Positions 1-6,426 of a stretch of DNA of 9,733 nucleotides are shown here, in pieces. The notes beneath the pieces were generated by a model. It did no database searches. It was not told where the DNA came from and was given only the letters and a program-made list of their open reading frames with translations. Position numbers and translations under genes: made by a program. Position 1 is the stretch's first letter; every line of letters starts with the position of its first letter. Source of the stretch: Phycisphaerae bacterium (GTDB lineage Bacteria > Planctomycetota > Phycisphaerae > UBA1845); contig BQJS01000181.1 in NCBI GenBank assembly GCA_021604825.1, positions 1 to 9,733 on the forward strand, read 5' to 3'.

Positions 1-641
1 ACCGCATCGGCAACGTCATCGTTGGGATCGATGCCGGTTCGAATTTCCGAGACCGCCCCCTGCTCATACGTGTCCACACCATTGTCACTTCGAACGCGAG
101 CCACCGTCTTGCTCGATGCGACCGCCGTCGAAATATCGGCGAAGCGCACTTCAACCTCGATGGAAACATCGCGCAGGGCGACCAAGTGTTTCGCCCACGC
201 ATCACACGCGGCAACCAAGTTGCGCTCGATGGCCGGATAGTAACTCGAATACTCGCGCGTGAGATCGTCGAACGATACGTCGCACGCGATCGCAGCGCCG
301 GCTTTTATTTTGCGCGAGTTGTTCGGACATCCGTCGTCACAGTCGTTCACACCGTCGGCATCCGAGTCGATCTGCGAACACGAGCATCCGAATTCGTCTG
401 CGGTTTCGTCCGCAGGCGTATCATCGCACGTGTCGTCGGCATCGATGACACCATCGCCGTCCGCGTCATCCAGCGTCGAGAATAACACGTCTCTATTGTC
501 GTCCGGATCAACGTCGCCAGACGGCGTGTCACCAATCGGATCGGCATCAGGCGTACCAATCACCTTGCCCGCATCGCATCCGGCGACACAGCACAGGATC
601 GCGGTCAGCCAGACGCTCCTGCCCCTCCAATATTGCTCCAT
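1..641 (-). CDS. Partial lipoprotein with thrombospondin type 3 repeats
   Basis: This gene starts at the ATG at 641-639 and runs open off the left edge, giving 213 visible residues with no stop. The start follows a purine-rich ribosome binding site (GGGGAGAGGGG, 642-654 region). Residues 1-22 form a lipoprotein signal: a basic, hydrophobic stretch ending in VAGC, so Cys22 would be lipidated and the protein exported. Residues about 59-110 hold two calcium-binding thrombospondin type 3 loops (DADGDGVIDADD and DSDADGVNDCDD) with Cys pairs typical of that repeat. Residues about 119-213 are a mixed alpha/beta region containing YEQGAVSEIRTGIDPN, which I cannot assign to a family with confidence; a secreted hydrolase or adhesin domain is possible. 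The gene lies downstream of the collagen-like lipoprotein but behind that gene's terminator, so it is probably transcribed separately. The lipoprotein and repeat calls are well supported; the function is unknown. Confidence 0.8.
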   Translation of the reverse strand, partial: MEQYWRGRSVWLTAILCCVAGCDAGKVIGTPDADPIGDTPSGDVDPDDNRDVLFSTLDDADGDGVIDADDTCDDTPADETADEFGCSCSQIDSDADGVNDCDDGCPNNSRKIKAGAAIACDVSFDDLTREYSSYYPAIERNLVAACDAWAKHLVALRDVSIEVEVRFADISTAVASSKTVARVRSDNGVDTYEQGAVSEIRTGIDPNDDVADA

Positions 642-889
642 AACCCCTCTCCCCTGTGGTGGCCAAACCATACCGCACGGGAGCAACGCTTCTGTCGCTC
701 GTGGCATGTTTGACCCTCCAGACGAACGTACGATTCGCCGAAGGTGGGCGCAATGAAGATCAAGTCGGGTTCGATTTGTTCAGGCAATCAGGACGCGAAA
801 CGTCCGAGAAACAACGACGAACTGCGTGGGAGGGAGGCTCGTGGAAATACGCCCATAACCAGGAAACAGAGTATGGAGATAGCCAAACA
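642..889. other. Intergenic spacer upstream of the partial lipoprotein
   Basis: This is a non-coding stretch between the terminator of the collagen-like gene and the start of the next lipoprotein. Any promoter for the lipoprotein should be here on the minus strand. The best match I found is TTGCCT followed 17 nt later by CTTGAT, which is too weak to call. A small perfect hairpin (GGACG, loop CGAAA, CGTCC) sits at 791-805. Open frames across it have no ribosome binding site and no recognisable protein. Confidence 0.5.
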
Positions 890-924
890 AAAAAAGACCC
901 CGGTAGCGATATTCGCCACCGGGG
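873..924 (-). terminator. Rho-independent terminator of the collagen-like gene
   Basis: Read on the minus strand, CCCCGGT-G-GCG, a five-base loop (AATAT), CGC-T-ACCGGGG form an 11-position stem with a single G-T wobble, directly followed by TCTTTTTTTG. The hairpin occupies 898-924 and the T-run 890-896; the remaining bases are downstream flank. It begins 35 bases after the stop codon of the collagen-like gene. Both the stem and the T-run are textbook quality for an intrinsic terminator on this strand. On the plus strand there is no T-run after the stem, so it works in one direction only. Confidence 0.92.
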
Positions 925-958
925 CCGTAAATGTCAGGAAGAACTTCTGATTCAAACT

Positions 959-2983
959 CTACTGAGGATCAACCTCACCAAAGTCTTCACCGCAAACCTC
1001 GATGTACTCAAGGAGCACGCCTTCTTCGGCTTGACTGGTCTCCGTTCGCAGACGGATGTCGATGCATGATTCTCCGTCGGCTGCTGAAATGTCAGCCGTT
1101 TCTTCGACGAACACGTTGGGCGCCAGGTCAGGAATGTTGAGTGTATCTCCCACGACCCAATCGCCCTCGCCACCGCCACAAGGACGCCACTCGACGATGA
1201 ACAAATCATTGTCCGACTCGAACAACGAAGCCCACTCGAATCGAATGAACAATCCGACGTAACCGGCGACGTTGATACCTTCCTGGACGACCTTGGTCTC
1301 CTGCTCGAAGACCGGGATGATGTTGAACTGATCGTCCTGAAGACGCAGTCTCTCATCCACGATCGAGGCGTTGTCATCCGGATTGCCACCCTGCTGGGTA
1401 TCTTCAAATTCGATCCAGCCATTACCGACGGTGTTGCTGTCGGGACGATCAAAGTCATCGCGGAACGGGCAGAGATCAACAACACCACAGTCTGGTGGGT
1501 TTTCGAGCAACGCATCTGCCGACTCGTATACCGCTGCACCGACCGTCATGACCGAGGCATCACCGGTGGCTGACTCGAAGAAGTCGACACCGAGGAACGT
1601 GTAGCAACCGCCATCATCAAACTGGTCGAGTTCATCTTCACCTCCACCAAGACGGTTGACTTCAAAGGCCATCAAGTCGCGGGCTGCGATACTGTTGAAG
1701 AAGTCGAGGTTCAGACCAGCAGCGTTGAGCGGAAGATCCACGATCAAGAGCGATCCGCCGATTCCTGGAGCAGGACCGACGCTGATGTAGCGGGTGTTCT
1801 GCGTGCCCTGAATCGTGCCGCGATCATCGCCAGCCTTTCCGAGGAAGCTGTCCAAACGAAGGACCGAACAGATTCCTTGGCCACCTTCACGCCAGATGAA
1901 CATACGCATGGTGATCGGGTTGTCGGTGCCACCGAGGTCGTAGCGGTTCGGGACGGCTGCACGGTATGCAACGGTTCCAACACCACACGGACCCAATGAA
2001 GGCTCGAACGTATTCACAGGTTCAAAAGCTTCACCCTGCATTTGGTTGAATGCTGCGTACGAACCACCGGGGACCGTAAAGAACTGGTCGATAAACACGC
2101 TGTTGAAGAGTGAGGGGCCTGGAGCACCGTCTTCGCCATCTTCACCGTCGAGACCATTGCTGCCGGCGGGGCCTGGGGCTCCGTCTGCACCATCTTCGCC
2201 ATCGAGACCGTTGGATCCCACGGGACCAGCCGGACCCTGGGGACCTGCTGGACCTTGCGGTCCTTCGGGACCACGACCATCGAGGACGTCAATCACACCG
2301 TCGGTGTTCACGTCTTCGCTGTAACCGCAAATGTCTTCCGGATCGATTGAAGGCTCAACTTCGTCTGGGCAGAAGCAGATGCCTTCACCAATGCCACGGA
2401 CGCGGGCGGTCTGCTCGGAAACTTCGTCAATCTCTTCGTCGCACGGATAAAAGTCGAGGCAGTTGCCAAACTCATCCTGAAGAAGCGGATGACAGAAGTC
2501 CTTGGTGTGGTTTTCGTTGATGTCCCAAACGCTGATGCCATCTTCACCGTCGGCACCATCTTCACCGTTGGAACCGGGTGAACCGCTCGAACCACGCGGG
2601 CCTGCGGGACCTGCCGGACCTTGTGGGCCTTCCGCACCGTCTGCGCCATCTGCTCCGTCTGCTCCGTCTGCGCCTTCGGTACCGGGAAGTGACTGACCAT
2701 CTTGACCGGGCGCTCCGTCTGCACCAGGTTCACCCTGTGCACCGGGCTCACCTTGCGGACCAGCGGGACCGGCTTGTCCACCTTGTTGCGGACCGAACAA
2801 TTGCAACGCCAAAGCACCGATCCCGAAGAGATCGCGTACCCAGTCTTGCACGCCAAACAAACCGTTGCTGCCTCCGACGCAACCGGTCATCATCAGACCG
2901 CCAGCCGGCGCGACGAACAGTGCGGCAGCTACGACCGCACCCGTTAGTTTCTGTCGCGTTTTACTCCAACCCTTAGCTTTCAT
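959..2983 (-). CDS. Collagen-like lipoprotein with C-terminal jelly-roll-like region
   Basis: This 674-residue protein starts at an ATG preceded by AAGGAG at 9-nt spacing. Residues 1-35 are a lipoprotein signal: a basic N-terminus, a hydrophobic core and the lipobox MTGC, so Cys35 would be lipidated. Two collagen-type Gly-X-Y blocks follow. Block 1 (residues about 69-151) has 10 triplets, one break at GQSLP, then 17 triplets including four consecutive GAD. Block 2 (238-291) has 18 unbroken triplets ending in an 18-residue tandem duplication. Between them, residues 152-237 form a Cys-rich insert with the dockerin or EF-hand-like loop [12 protein letters not shown]. Residues about 292-500 are an unassigned beta-rich region. 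Residues about 505-665 begin with [17 protein letters not shown], a start typical of LamG or concanavalin-like jelly rolls. The X and Y positions are rich in Asp, Glu, Pro and Ala with almost no Lys, as in other bacterial collagens. A role as a cell-surface or periplasmic structural or adhesive protein is inferred. Confidence 0.9.
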   Translation of the reverse strand: MKAKGWSKTRQKLTGAVVAAALFVAPAGGLMMTGCVGGSNGLFGVQDWVRDLFGIGALALQLFGPQQGGQAGPAGPQGEPGAQGEPGADGAPGQDGQSLPGTEGADGADGADGADGAEGPQGPAGPAGPRGSSGSPGSNGEDGADGEDGISVWDINENHTKDFCHPLLQDEFGNCLDFYPCDEEIDEVSEQTARVRGIGEGICFCPDEVEPSIDPEDICGYSEDVNTDGVIDVLDGRGPEGPQGPAGPQGPAGPVGSNGLDGEDGADGAPGPAGSNGLDGEDGEDGAPGPSLFNSVFIDQFFTVPGGSYAAFNQMQGEAFEPVNTFEPSLGPCGVGTVAYRAAVPNRYDLGGTDNPITMRMFIWREGGQGICSVLRLDSFLGKAGDDRGTIQGTQNTRYISVGPAPGIGGSLLIVDLPLNAAGLNLDFFNSIAARDLMAFEVNRLGGGEDELDQFDDGGCYTFLGVDFFESATGDASVMTVGAAVYESADALLENPPDCGVVDLCPFRDDFDRPDSNTVGNGWIEFEDTQQGGNPDDNASIVDERLRLQDDQFNIIPVFEQETKVVQEGINVAGYVGLFIRFEWASLFESDNDLFIVEWRPCGGGEGDWVVGDTLNIPDLAPNVFVEETADISAADGESCIDIRLRTETSQAEEGVLLEYIEVCGEDFGEVDPQ
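2111..2272 (-). repeat. Second collagen Gly-X-Y block with internal tandem duplication
   Basis: This encodes 18 uninterrupted Gly-X-Y triplets. The last 36 residues are two copies of an 18-residue unit, [18 protein letters not shown] and [18 protein letters not shown], which differ at two positions. The DNA copies (about 2168-2218 and 2114-2164) are offset by exactly 54 nt and differ at about ten bases. That degree of divergence points to an older duplication of six collagen triplets rather than a fresh one. Confidence 0.85.
2531..2779 (-). repeat. First collagen Gly-X-Y block
   Basis: This encodes residues about 69-151 of the lipoprotein: 10 Gly-X-Y triplets, a two-residue register break (GQSLP) and 17 further triplets. 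It includes a run of four GAD triplets written with mixed codons. Proline occupies X or Y in many triplets and acidic residues dominate the rest. Confidence 0.85.
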
Positions 2984-3126
2984 AAGCTCTCGCTCCTTTT
3001 CTTCCTCAAGAGAAAAGTGGCCGTATTAAACTTCGTGTGATAGTGACCCAGCCTATCCGAGACACACACGGTTTTGATTAAGCACAATATGGGAACTTGC
3101 TTTTACCTTACACGAGACAGGTGCAA

Positions 3127-3187
3127 TGCATTTCGTTATGGTTCGGACATTTCGATTACTGAAACGTCCCCACCAAACGAAACTGCA
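3127..3187 (-). ncRNA. Long imperfect hairpin in the leader of the collagen-like gene
   Basis: As minus-strand RNA the 61 bases fold as TGCA-g-TTTCGTT-t-GGT-gg-GGACGTTTC, a seven-base loop (AGTAATC), GAAATGTCC-ga-ACC-at-AACGAAA-TGCA. That gives 23 base pairs interrupted only by one bulge and two small internal loops. One pair in the apical stem is G-U on the minus strand but an A-C mismatch on the plus strand, which favours the minus-strand transcript as the functional form. There is no T-run on either side, so it is not an intrinsic terminator. It sits about 145 nt upstream of the collagen start codon and about 190 nt downstream of the predicted transcription start. It could be a cis-acting regulatory RNA, an mRNA stabiliser or a small mobile palindrome. 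The fold is seen in the sequence; the role is unknown. Confidence 0.5.
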
Positions 3188-3385
3188 AGACTCTGATAGG
3201 TCGCCGTCTTGGCCCAAAGCGGATATGCACCCCAGCACTACGCTTTACCCCATCAGCGGGATTTCGGCATCCGTGCTAACCCGATTCCCGTCATTCGCCT
3301 CTTCCCCAAGAGACGAACCAACAAAGTCAATCTGCCTCCACAACGAAACCAAAGGCTTCGAGGCGGAAGCTCCCCATGACGTCAG

Positions 3386-3414
3386 ATCGTAAGCATTCGA
3401 AAAATCCATGTCAA
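3386..3414 (-). promoter_or_regulatory. Sigma-70-like promoter for the collagen-like gene
   Basis: On the minus strand TTGACA (3414-3409) is a perfect -35 box. It is followed after exactly 17 nt by TACGAT (3391-3386), a 4-of-6 match to the -10 box. Transcription would start near 3379 and the first credible gene downstream is the collagen-like lipoprotein, leaving a leader of about 395 nt. Confidence 0.6.
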
Positions 3415-3542
3415 CTTAGAGTACACATTCTCGAGGTCGGACTGATAATTCTGGCGAAGATGAGCAGGGTTTGGCAATCGCGCCAGTGAATTGCACCGCT
3501 TCCGCCCCTTTGTTATTCGGACTTTGGTTGCGGAATGCATGA

Positions 3543-3590
3543 GCCCCACGCACTTGGGGAACACCCCCGAGGTTTGGGGGGACTTTTTGC
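3543..3590. terminator. Tandem GC-rich hairpins behind preA
   Basis: Two adjacent stems occur 20-70 nt beyond the preA stop: CCCC-ACGCACTT-GGGG (3544-3559) and CCCCC-GAGGTTT-GGGGG (about 3564-3580). On the plus strand the second is followed by GACTTTTTG, which resembles an intrinsic terminator, yet no plus-strand gene is visible upstream of it. On the minus strand, where preA is read, no T-run follows, so termination there would have to be weak or factor-dependent. The position fits the end of the pyrimidine operon, but the direction is ambiguous. Confidence 0.4.
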
Positions 3591-3611
3591 TCGGCGCACC
3601 AATGGGTTTGG

Positions 3612-4997
3612 CTAGACGTGTTCGGGCGGTTGAATCTTGTCGATCGTTCCGGCGGCCAACCCTTCCTGATATTCGGACCAACTCATCGGCGCGCGACCGG
3701 TGTCCACTTCCTGCATGGTGATGCACCGATCGACCGGACAAACCAGCGAACACATGTTGCAGCCGACACACGTGTCCTGATTGATGGTGAGGATGTTGAC
3801 GTAGTCCTCGCCCGCGCCAGGGACGACCGTGATGCCGCCGCTCTTGAGTACGTCGGCGCGGTGTCCGTTATGGGACAGAAACTCGTTGACCGATTGCTTT
3901 TCGATTTTGATCGACTGATGGCAACCGTCTTCGCAAGCGATGTAACACAGCCCGCAATGAACGCACTTCTCTTGATCGATCTCGGCGACGACTTTGTAAT
4001 TTAAATCCAAATCGCCCCAGTGCTTGATGCGCGGCACCGATTTTCCAACAAAGTCCGATACCTTCGTGAAATTGTTTTCCAACATCCAACCCTGCATGCC
4101 GCTGATGAGGTGCTCGACAATTCGGAATCCGTAATGCATGACAGCTGTGCACACTTGCACACTTCCTGATCCGAGCAACATGAACTCCACCGCGTCCTGC
4201 CATGATTGAATGCCGCCAATGCCGCTGATCGGAATGTTGATGTTTTCGTCGCGGGCACATTCAGCCACCATGTTCAATGCGATCGGTTTGACGGCTGGTC
4301 CGCAATAACCACCGTGACTTCCCTTGCCGCGCACCGATGGTTTTGGCGCGAGTGTGTTCAAATCAATTCCGATAATCGAGTTGATCGTGTTGATCAGTGA
4401 AATCGCATCGGCGCCAGCTTCTGCGGCCGCACGACCAACCGTCGCCACGTTGGTAACGTTCGGCGTGAGTTTGACGATCACCGGAATCGTCGCGACTTCC
4501 TTGACCCACTCCGTAATCATCTTGGTGTACTCGGGCACCTGTCCGACTGCGGCTCCCATGCCTCGCTCGCTCATCCCGTGCGGGCATCCGAAGTTCAGTT
4601 CGATACCGTCAGCCCCGGTGTCCTGAGTCTGCTTGACGATGTCGTGCCAGGTCTCGCGCTCCGTCTCAACCATCAATGAGACAAACAGGGCGTGATCAGG
4701 GAAATCCCGCTTAACCTCGGCGATTTCGCGGAGATTGACCTCCAGCGTACGGTCGGTGATGAGTTCTATGTTGTTAAGCCCCAACACTTTACGGCCGTCG
4801 TAGTCCACGGCCCCGTATCGGGAGGACACATTGACGATGGGTTCGTGATTGAGGGTTTTCCAGACCACCCCGCCCCACCCGGCTTCATAGGCCCTACGAA
4901 CCTGATACCCCGAATTCGTCGGGGGTGCCGACGCCAGCCAAAAAGGATTGGGGGCTTTGACGCCGCAGAATTCGGTTTTCAGATCCGGTAGTGGCAT
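3612..4997 (-). CDS. preA: NAD-dependent dihydropyrimidine dehydrogenase subunit PreA
   Basis: This cytoplasmic flavoprotein subunit reduces uracil or thymine to the 5,6-dihydropyrimidine, using electrons passed from PreT. It has 461 residues, close to the family length plus a short insert. The FMN-binding TIM barrel (about 5-310) carries NFGCPHGMSERGMG at 135-148, where Cys138 matches the catalytic cysteine of dihydropyrimidine dehydrogenase. It also has KLTPNVT (176-182), LINTINS (201-207), GGYCGPAVKPIALNMVAE (229-246) and ISGIGGI (257-263). The C-terminus holds two [4Fe-4S] ferredoxin motifs: Cys345, 348, 351, 355 and Cys410, 413, 416, 420. About 25 residues between the motifs (373-398) look like an insert relative to the E. 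coli protein as I remember it. The start follows GAGG at 8-nt spacing and lies 50 nt after the preT stop, as the last gene of the cluster. The family call is very secure; the preferred substrate is inferred from the hydantoinase neighbour. Confidence 0.95.
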   Translation of the reverse strand: MPLPDLKTEFCGVKAPNPFWLASAPPTNSGYQVRRAYEAGWGGVVWKTLNHEPIVNVSSRYGAVDYDGRKVLGLNNIELITDRTLEVNLREIAEVKRDFPDHALFVSLMVETERETWHDIVKQTQDTGADGIELNFGCPHGMSERGMGAAVGQVPEYTKMITEWVKEVATIPVIVKLTPNVTNVATVGRAAAEAGADAISLINTINSIIGIDLNTLAPKPSVRGKGSHGGYCGPAVKPIALNMVAECARDENINIPISGIGGIQSWQDAVEFMLLGSGSVQVCTAVMHYGFRIVEHLISGMQGWMLENNFTKVSDFVGKSVPRIKHWGDLDLNYKVVAEIDQEKCVHCGLCYIACEDGCHQSIKIEKQSVNEFLSHNGHRADVLKSGGITVVPGAGEDYVNILTINQDTCVGCNMCSLVCPVDRCITMQEVDTGRAPMSWSEYQEGLAAGTIDKIQPPEHV

Positions 4998-5047
4998 GAC
5001 TAAACCCTCATTTCTTTTTTGGGCATTCGTGTGTCACAAATTGGCAC

Positions 5048-6385
5048 TCAGCTGGCCAGCGACGCATTGATGCCCCACGCTGCAACTTTGCCTTCCTGAA
5101 CGGCGTCAACAATCTCAGCCCCTTTGCTCGTGCAATCGCCACCAGCAAAGAGTTTCGCAATGCTCGTCGCGCCGGTCTTCGCGTCGATTACGACCTTGCC
5201 GTCGCTAACCTTTAAGTCGGGCATCGCCTTGAGCAAATCAAGCAGCGGGACCTGGCCAAGCGCTTTGACGATCATGTCGGCGTTGATGACAAATTCGCTG
5301 CCCGCGATCGTTGAAAGCTTTCCCTTGCGCGACGACGGATCGTCGAGCTTCGTGCGAACAAATTCGACGCCCGTCGCGATGCCATTGGCAACGACAACGC
5401 GCGTCGGCTGAGCGTGCCATTCGAATTGAACGCCCTCGGCTTTCATGTATTCGTATTCATATGCAAATGCGGGCATCGCTTCTTCGCCGCGACGATAGGC
5501 CACCGTAACCTTCTTCGCACCCAGTCGCGTCGCTTCGGTCGCAACGTCGGCAGCCGTATTGCCCGCACCGATCACCAGCACGTGCTCGCCGATTTCGCAA
5601 TCATCAAACGGTTTGGTGTGCGTTTGAAAAATAAAGTCGAGCGCTTCCCATGCACCGGGTGCGTCTTCGTTGTCGATACCCAGTGGTGACGTGCGACCAA
5701 GGCCAATACCCAAAAACACCGCGTCGTATTCATCAACCATTTTAAGTAGCGACGGCGCATCGACGTGATGATTCAAACGAATGTCCACGCCGATCTGCTT
5801 GACCAACTCCACCTCGGTCATGGCAAACTCGGTCGAAATCTTGTACGCCGAAATCCCCAGTGTATTCAGTCCGCCCGGAATATCGCGGGCCTCGAACACC
5901 GTCACATCATGGCCAGCCTTCCGCAGTTCGTGCGCACAGGACAGACCCGATGGCCCCGAACCAATCACAGCCACCCGCTTTCCAGTAGCCGGCCCGGCTT
6001 CAAAGAACTCAACACCCTTCGCACTGGCGGCATCACACGCGAATCGCTGCAAGCGACCAATCTGAACAGGCGACTTGAGCAGTGTGTTGTCCACACAAGC
6101 ACCTTCGCACAACACCTCCGTAGGACACGCACGGGCACAACTCCCGCCAAGAATGTTGTCTTCGAGAATCGTGTGAGCCGCACCGATCGGGTTGCGATGC
6201 ATGATCTGCCGGATGAATTTCGGAATGTCGATGTGCGTCGGGCAAGCACGAGTGCAGGGTGCGTCGAAACAAAACAAACACTTTGCCGACTCCATCAACG
6301 CCTCATCCTGCACCAGCGGCGGCGGCATGTCGGCGAAATTCTGCTTGAGCGTTTCCGTACTTAAGATGTCACCCGCGCGGGCCAT
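5048..6385 (-). CDS. preT: PreT-like FAD/Fe-S oxidoreductase (dihydropyrimidine dehydrogenase electron-entry subunit)
   Basis: This subunit oxidises NAD(P)H and passes electrons through FAD and Fe-S centres to PreA. I place the start at the ATG at 6385, giving 445 residues, because GAGGTA lies 5 nt upstream and the family N-terminus begins just there. A longer frame back to a TTG at 6469 would overlap the hydantoinase and adds no conserved sequence. Two N-terminal cysteine groups for [4Fe-4S] clusters are intact: Cys36, 39, 44, 48 and Cys83, 87, 93, 97. The FAD dinucleotide fold follows with GSGPSGLSCAHEL (142-154), the NAD(P) fold with GAGNTAADVATEATRLG (273-289), and the closing FAD motif LFAGGDC (412-418). 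This is the glutamate synthase small-subunit fold, and a paralogue of that type is the alternative. The 50-nt gap to preA makes PreT much more likely. It lies 41 nt downstream of the hydantoinase. Confidence 0.9.
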   Translation of the reverse strand: MARAGDILSTETLKQNFADMPPPLVQDEALMESAKCLFCFDAPCTRACPTHIDIPKFIRQIMHRNPIGAAHTILEDNILGGSCARACPTEVLCEGACVDNTLLKSPVQIGRLQRFACDAASAKGVEFFEAGPATGKRVAVIGSGPSGLSCAHELRKAGHDVTVFEARDIPGGLNTLGISAYKISTEFAMTEVELVKQIGVDIRLNHHVDAPSLLKMVDEYDAVFLGIGLGRTSPLGIDNEDAPGAWEALDFIFQTHTKPFDDCEIGEHVLVIGAGNTAADVATEATRLGAKKVTVAYRRGEEAMPAFAYEYEYMKAEGVQFEWHAQPTRVVVANGIATGVEFVRTKLDDPSSRKGKLSTIAGSEFVINADMIVKALGQVPLLDLLKAMPDLKVSDGKVVIDAKTGATSIAKLFAGGDCTSKGAEIVDAVQEGKVAAWGINASLAS

Positions 6386-6426
6386 ATCATTACCTCGATG
6401 GATTAACGAATTTGCAACAACGTTGA

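Larger units (their letters stand above)
2984..3611. other. Long intergenic region / probable leader of the collagen-like gene
   Basis: This 628-base stretch lies between preA and the collagen-like gene, both on the minus strand. I find no convincing gene in it. Read on the minus strand it contains, in order: GC-rich hairpins just behind preA (3543-3581), a near-consensus promoter (3386-3414), a long imperfect hairpin (3127-3187) and the ribosome binding site AAGGAG (2993-2998). An AT-rich TTTAATAC sits close to the gene, around 3025-3033, but has no matching -35 box, so I do not call a second promoter there. A 54-codon minus-strand frame (3245-3409) starts inside the promoter and is not credible from that start. 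Confidence 0.6.

Noticed and set aside
605..787. Minus-strand 60-codon frame upstream of the left lipoprotein
   Set aside because: It needs a TTG start without a Shine-Dalgarno sequence and overlaps the lipoprotein start in another frame.
2046..2696. Plus-strand frames rich in Pro, Ser, Ala and Gly (for example [11 protein letters not shown])
   Set aside because: They are the antisense reading of the collagen Gly-X-Y codons; the repeat pattern is inherited from the real minus-strand gene.
3126..3392. Plus-strand 88-codon open frame in the collagen leader
   Set aside because: It begins at the long hairpin, has no ribosome binding site and runs opposite to all genes; its composition looks random.
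3245..3409. Minus-strand 54-codon frame beginning MDFSNAYDLTSWG, followed in frame by another open stretch after a single TAA
   Set aside because: Its start codon overlaps the -35 box of the best promoter, so that promoter could not transcribe the start. There is no Shine-Dalgarno sequence and no recognisable family. It could be a degraded gene, but nothing supports that.
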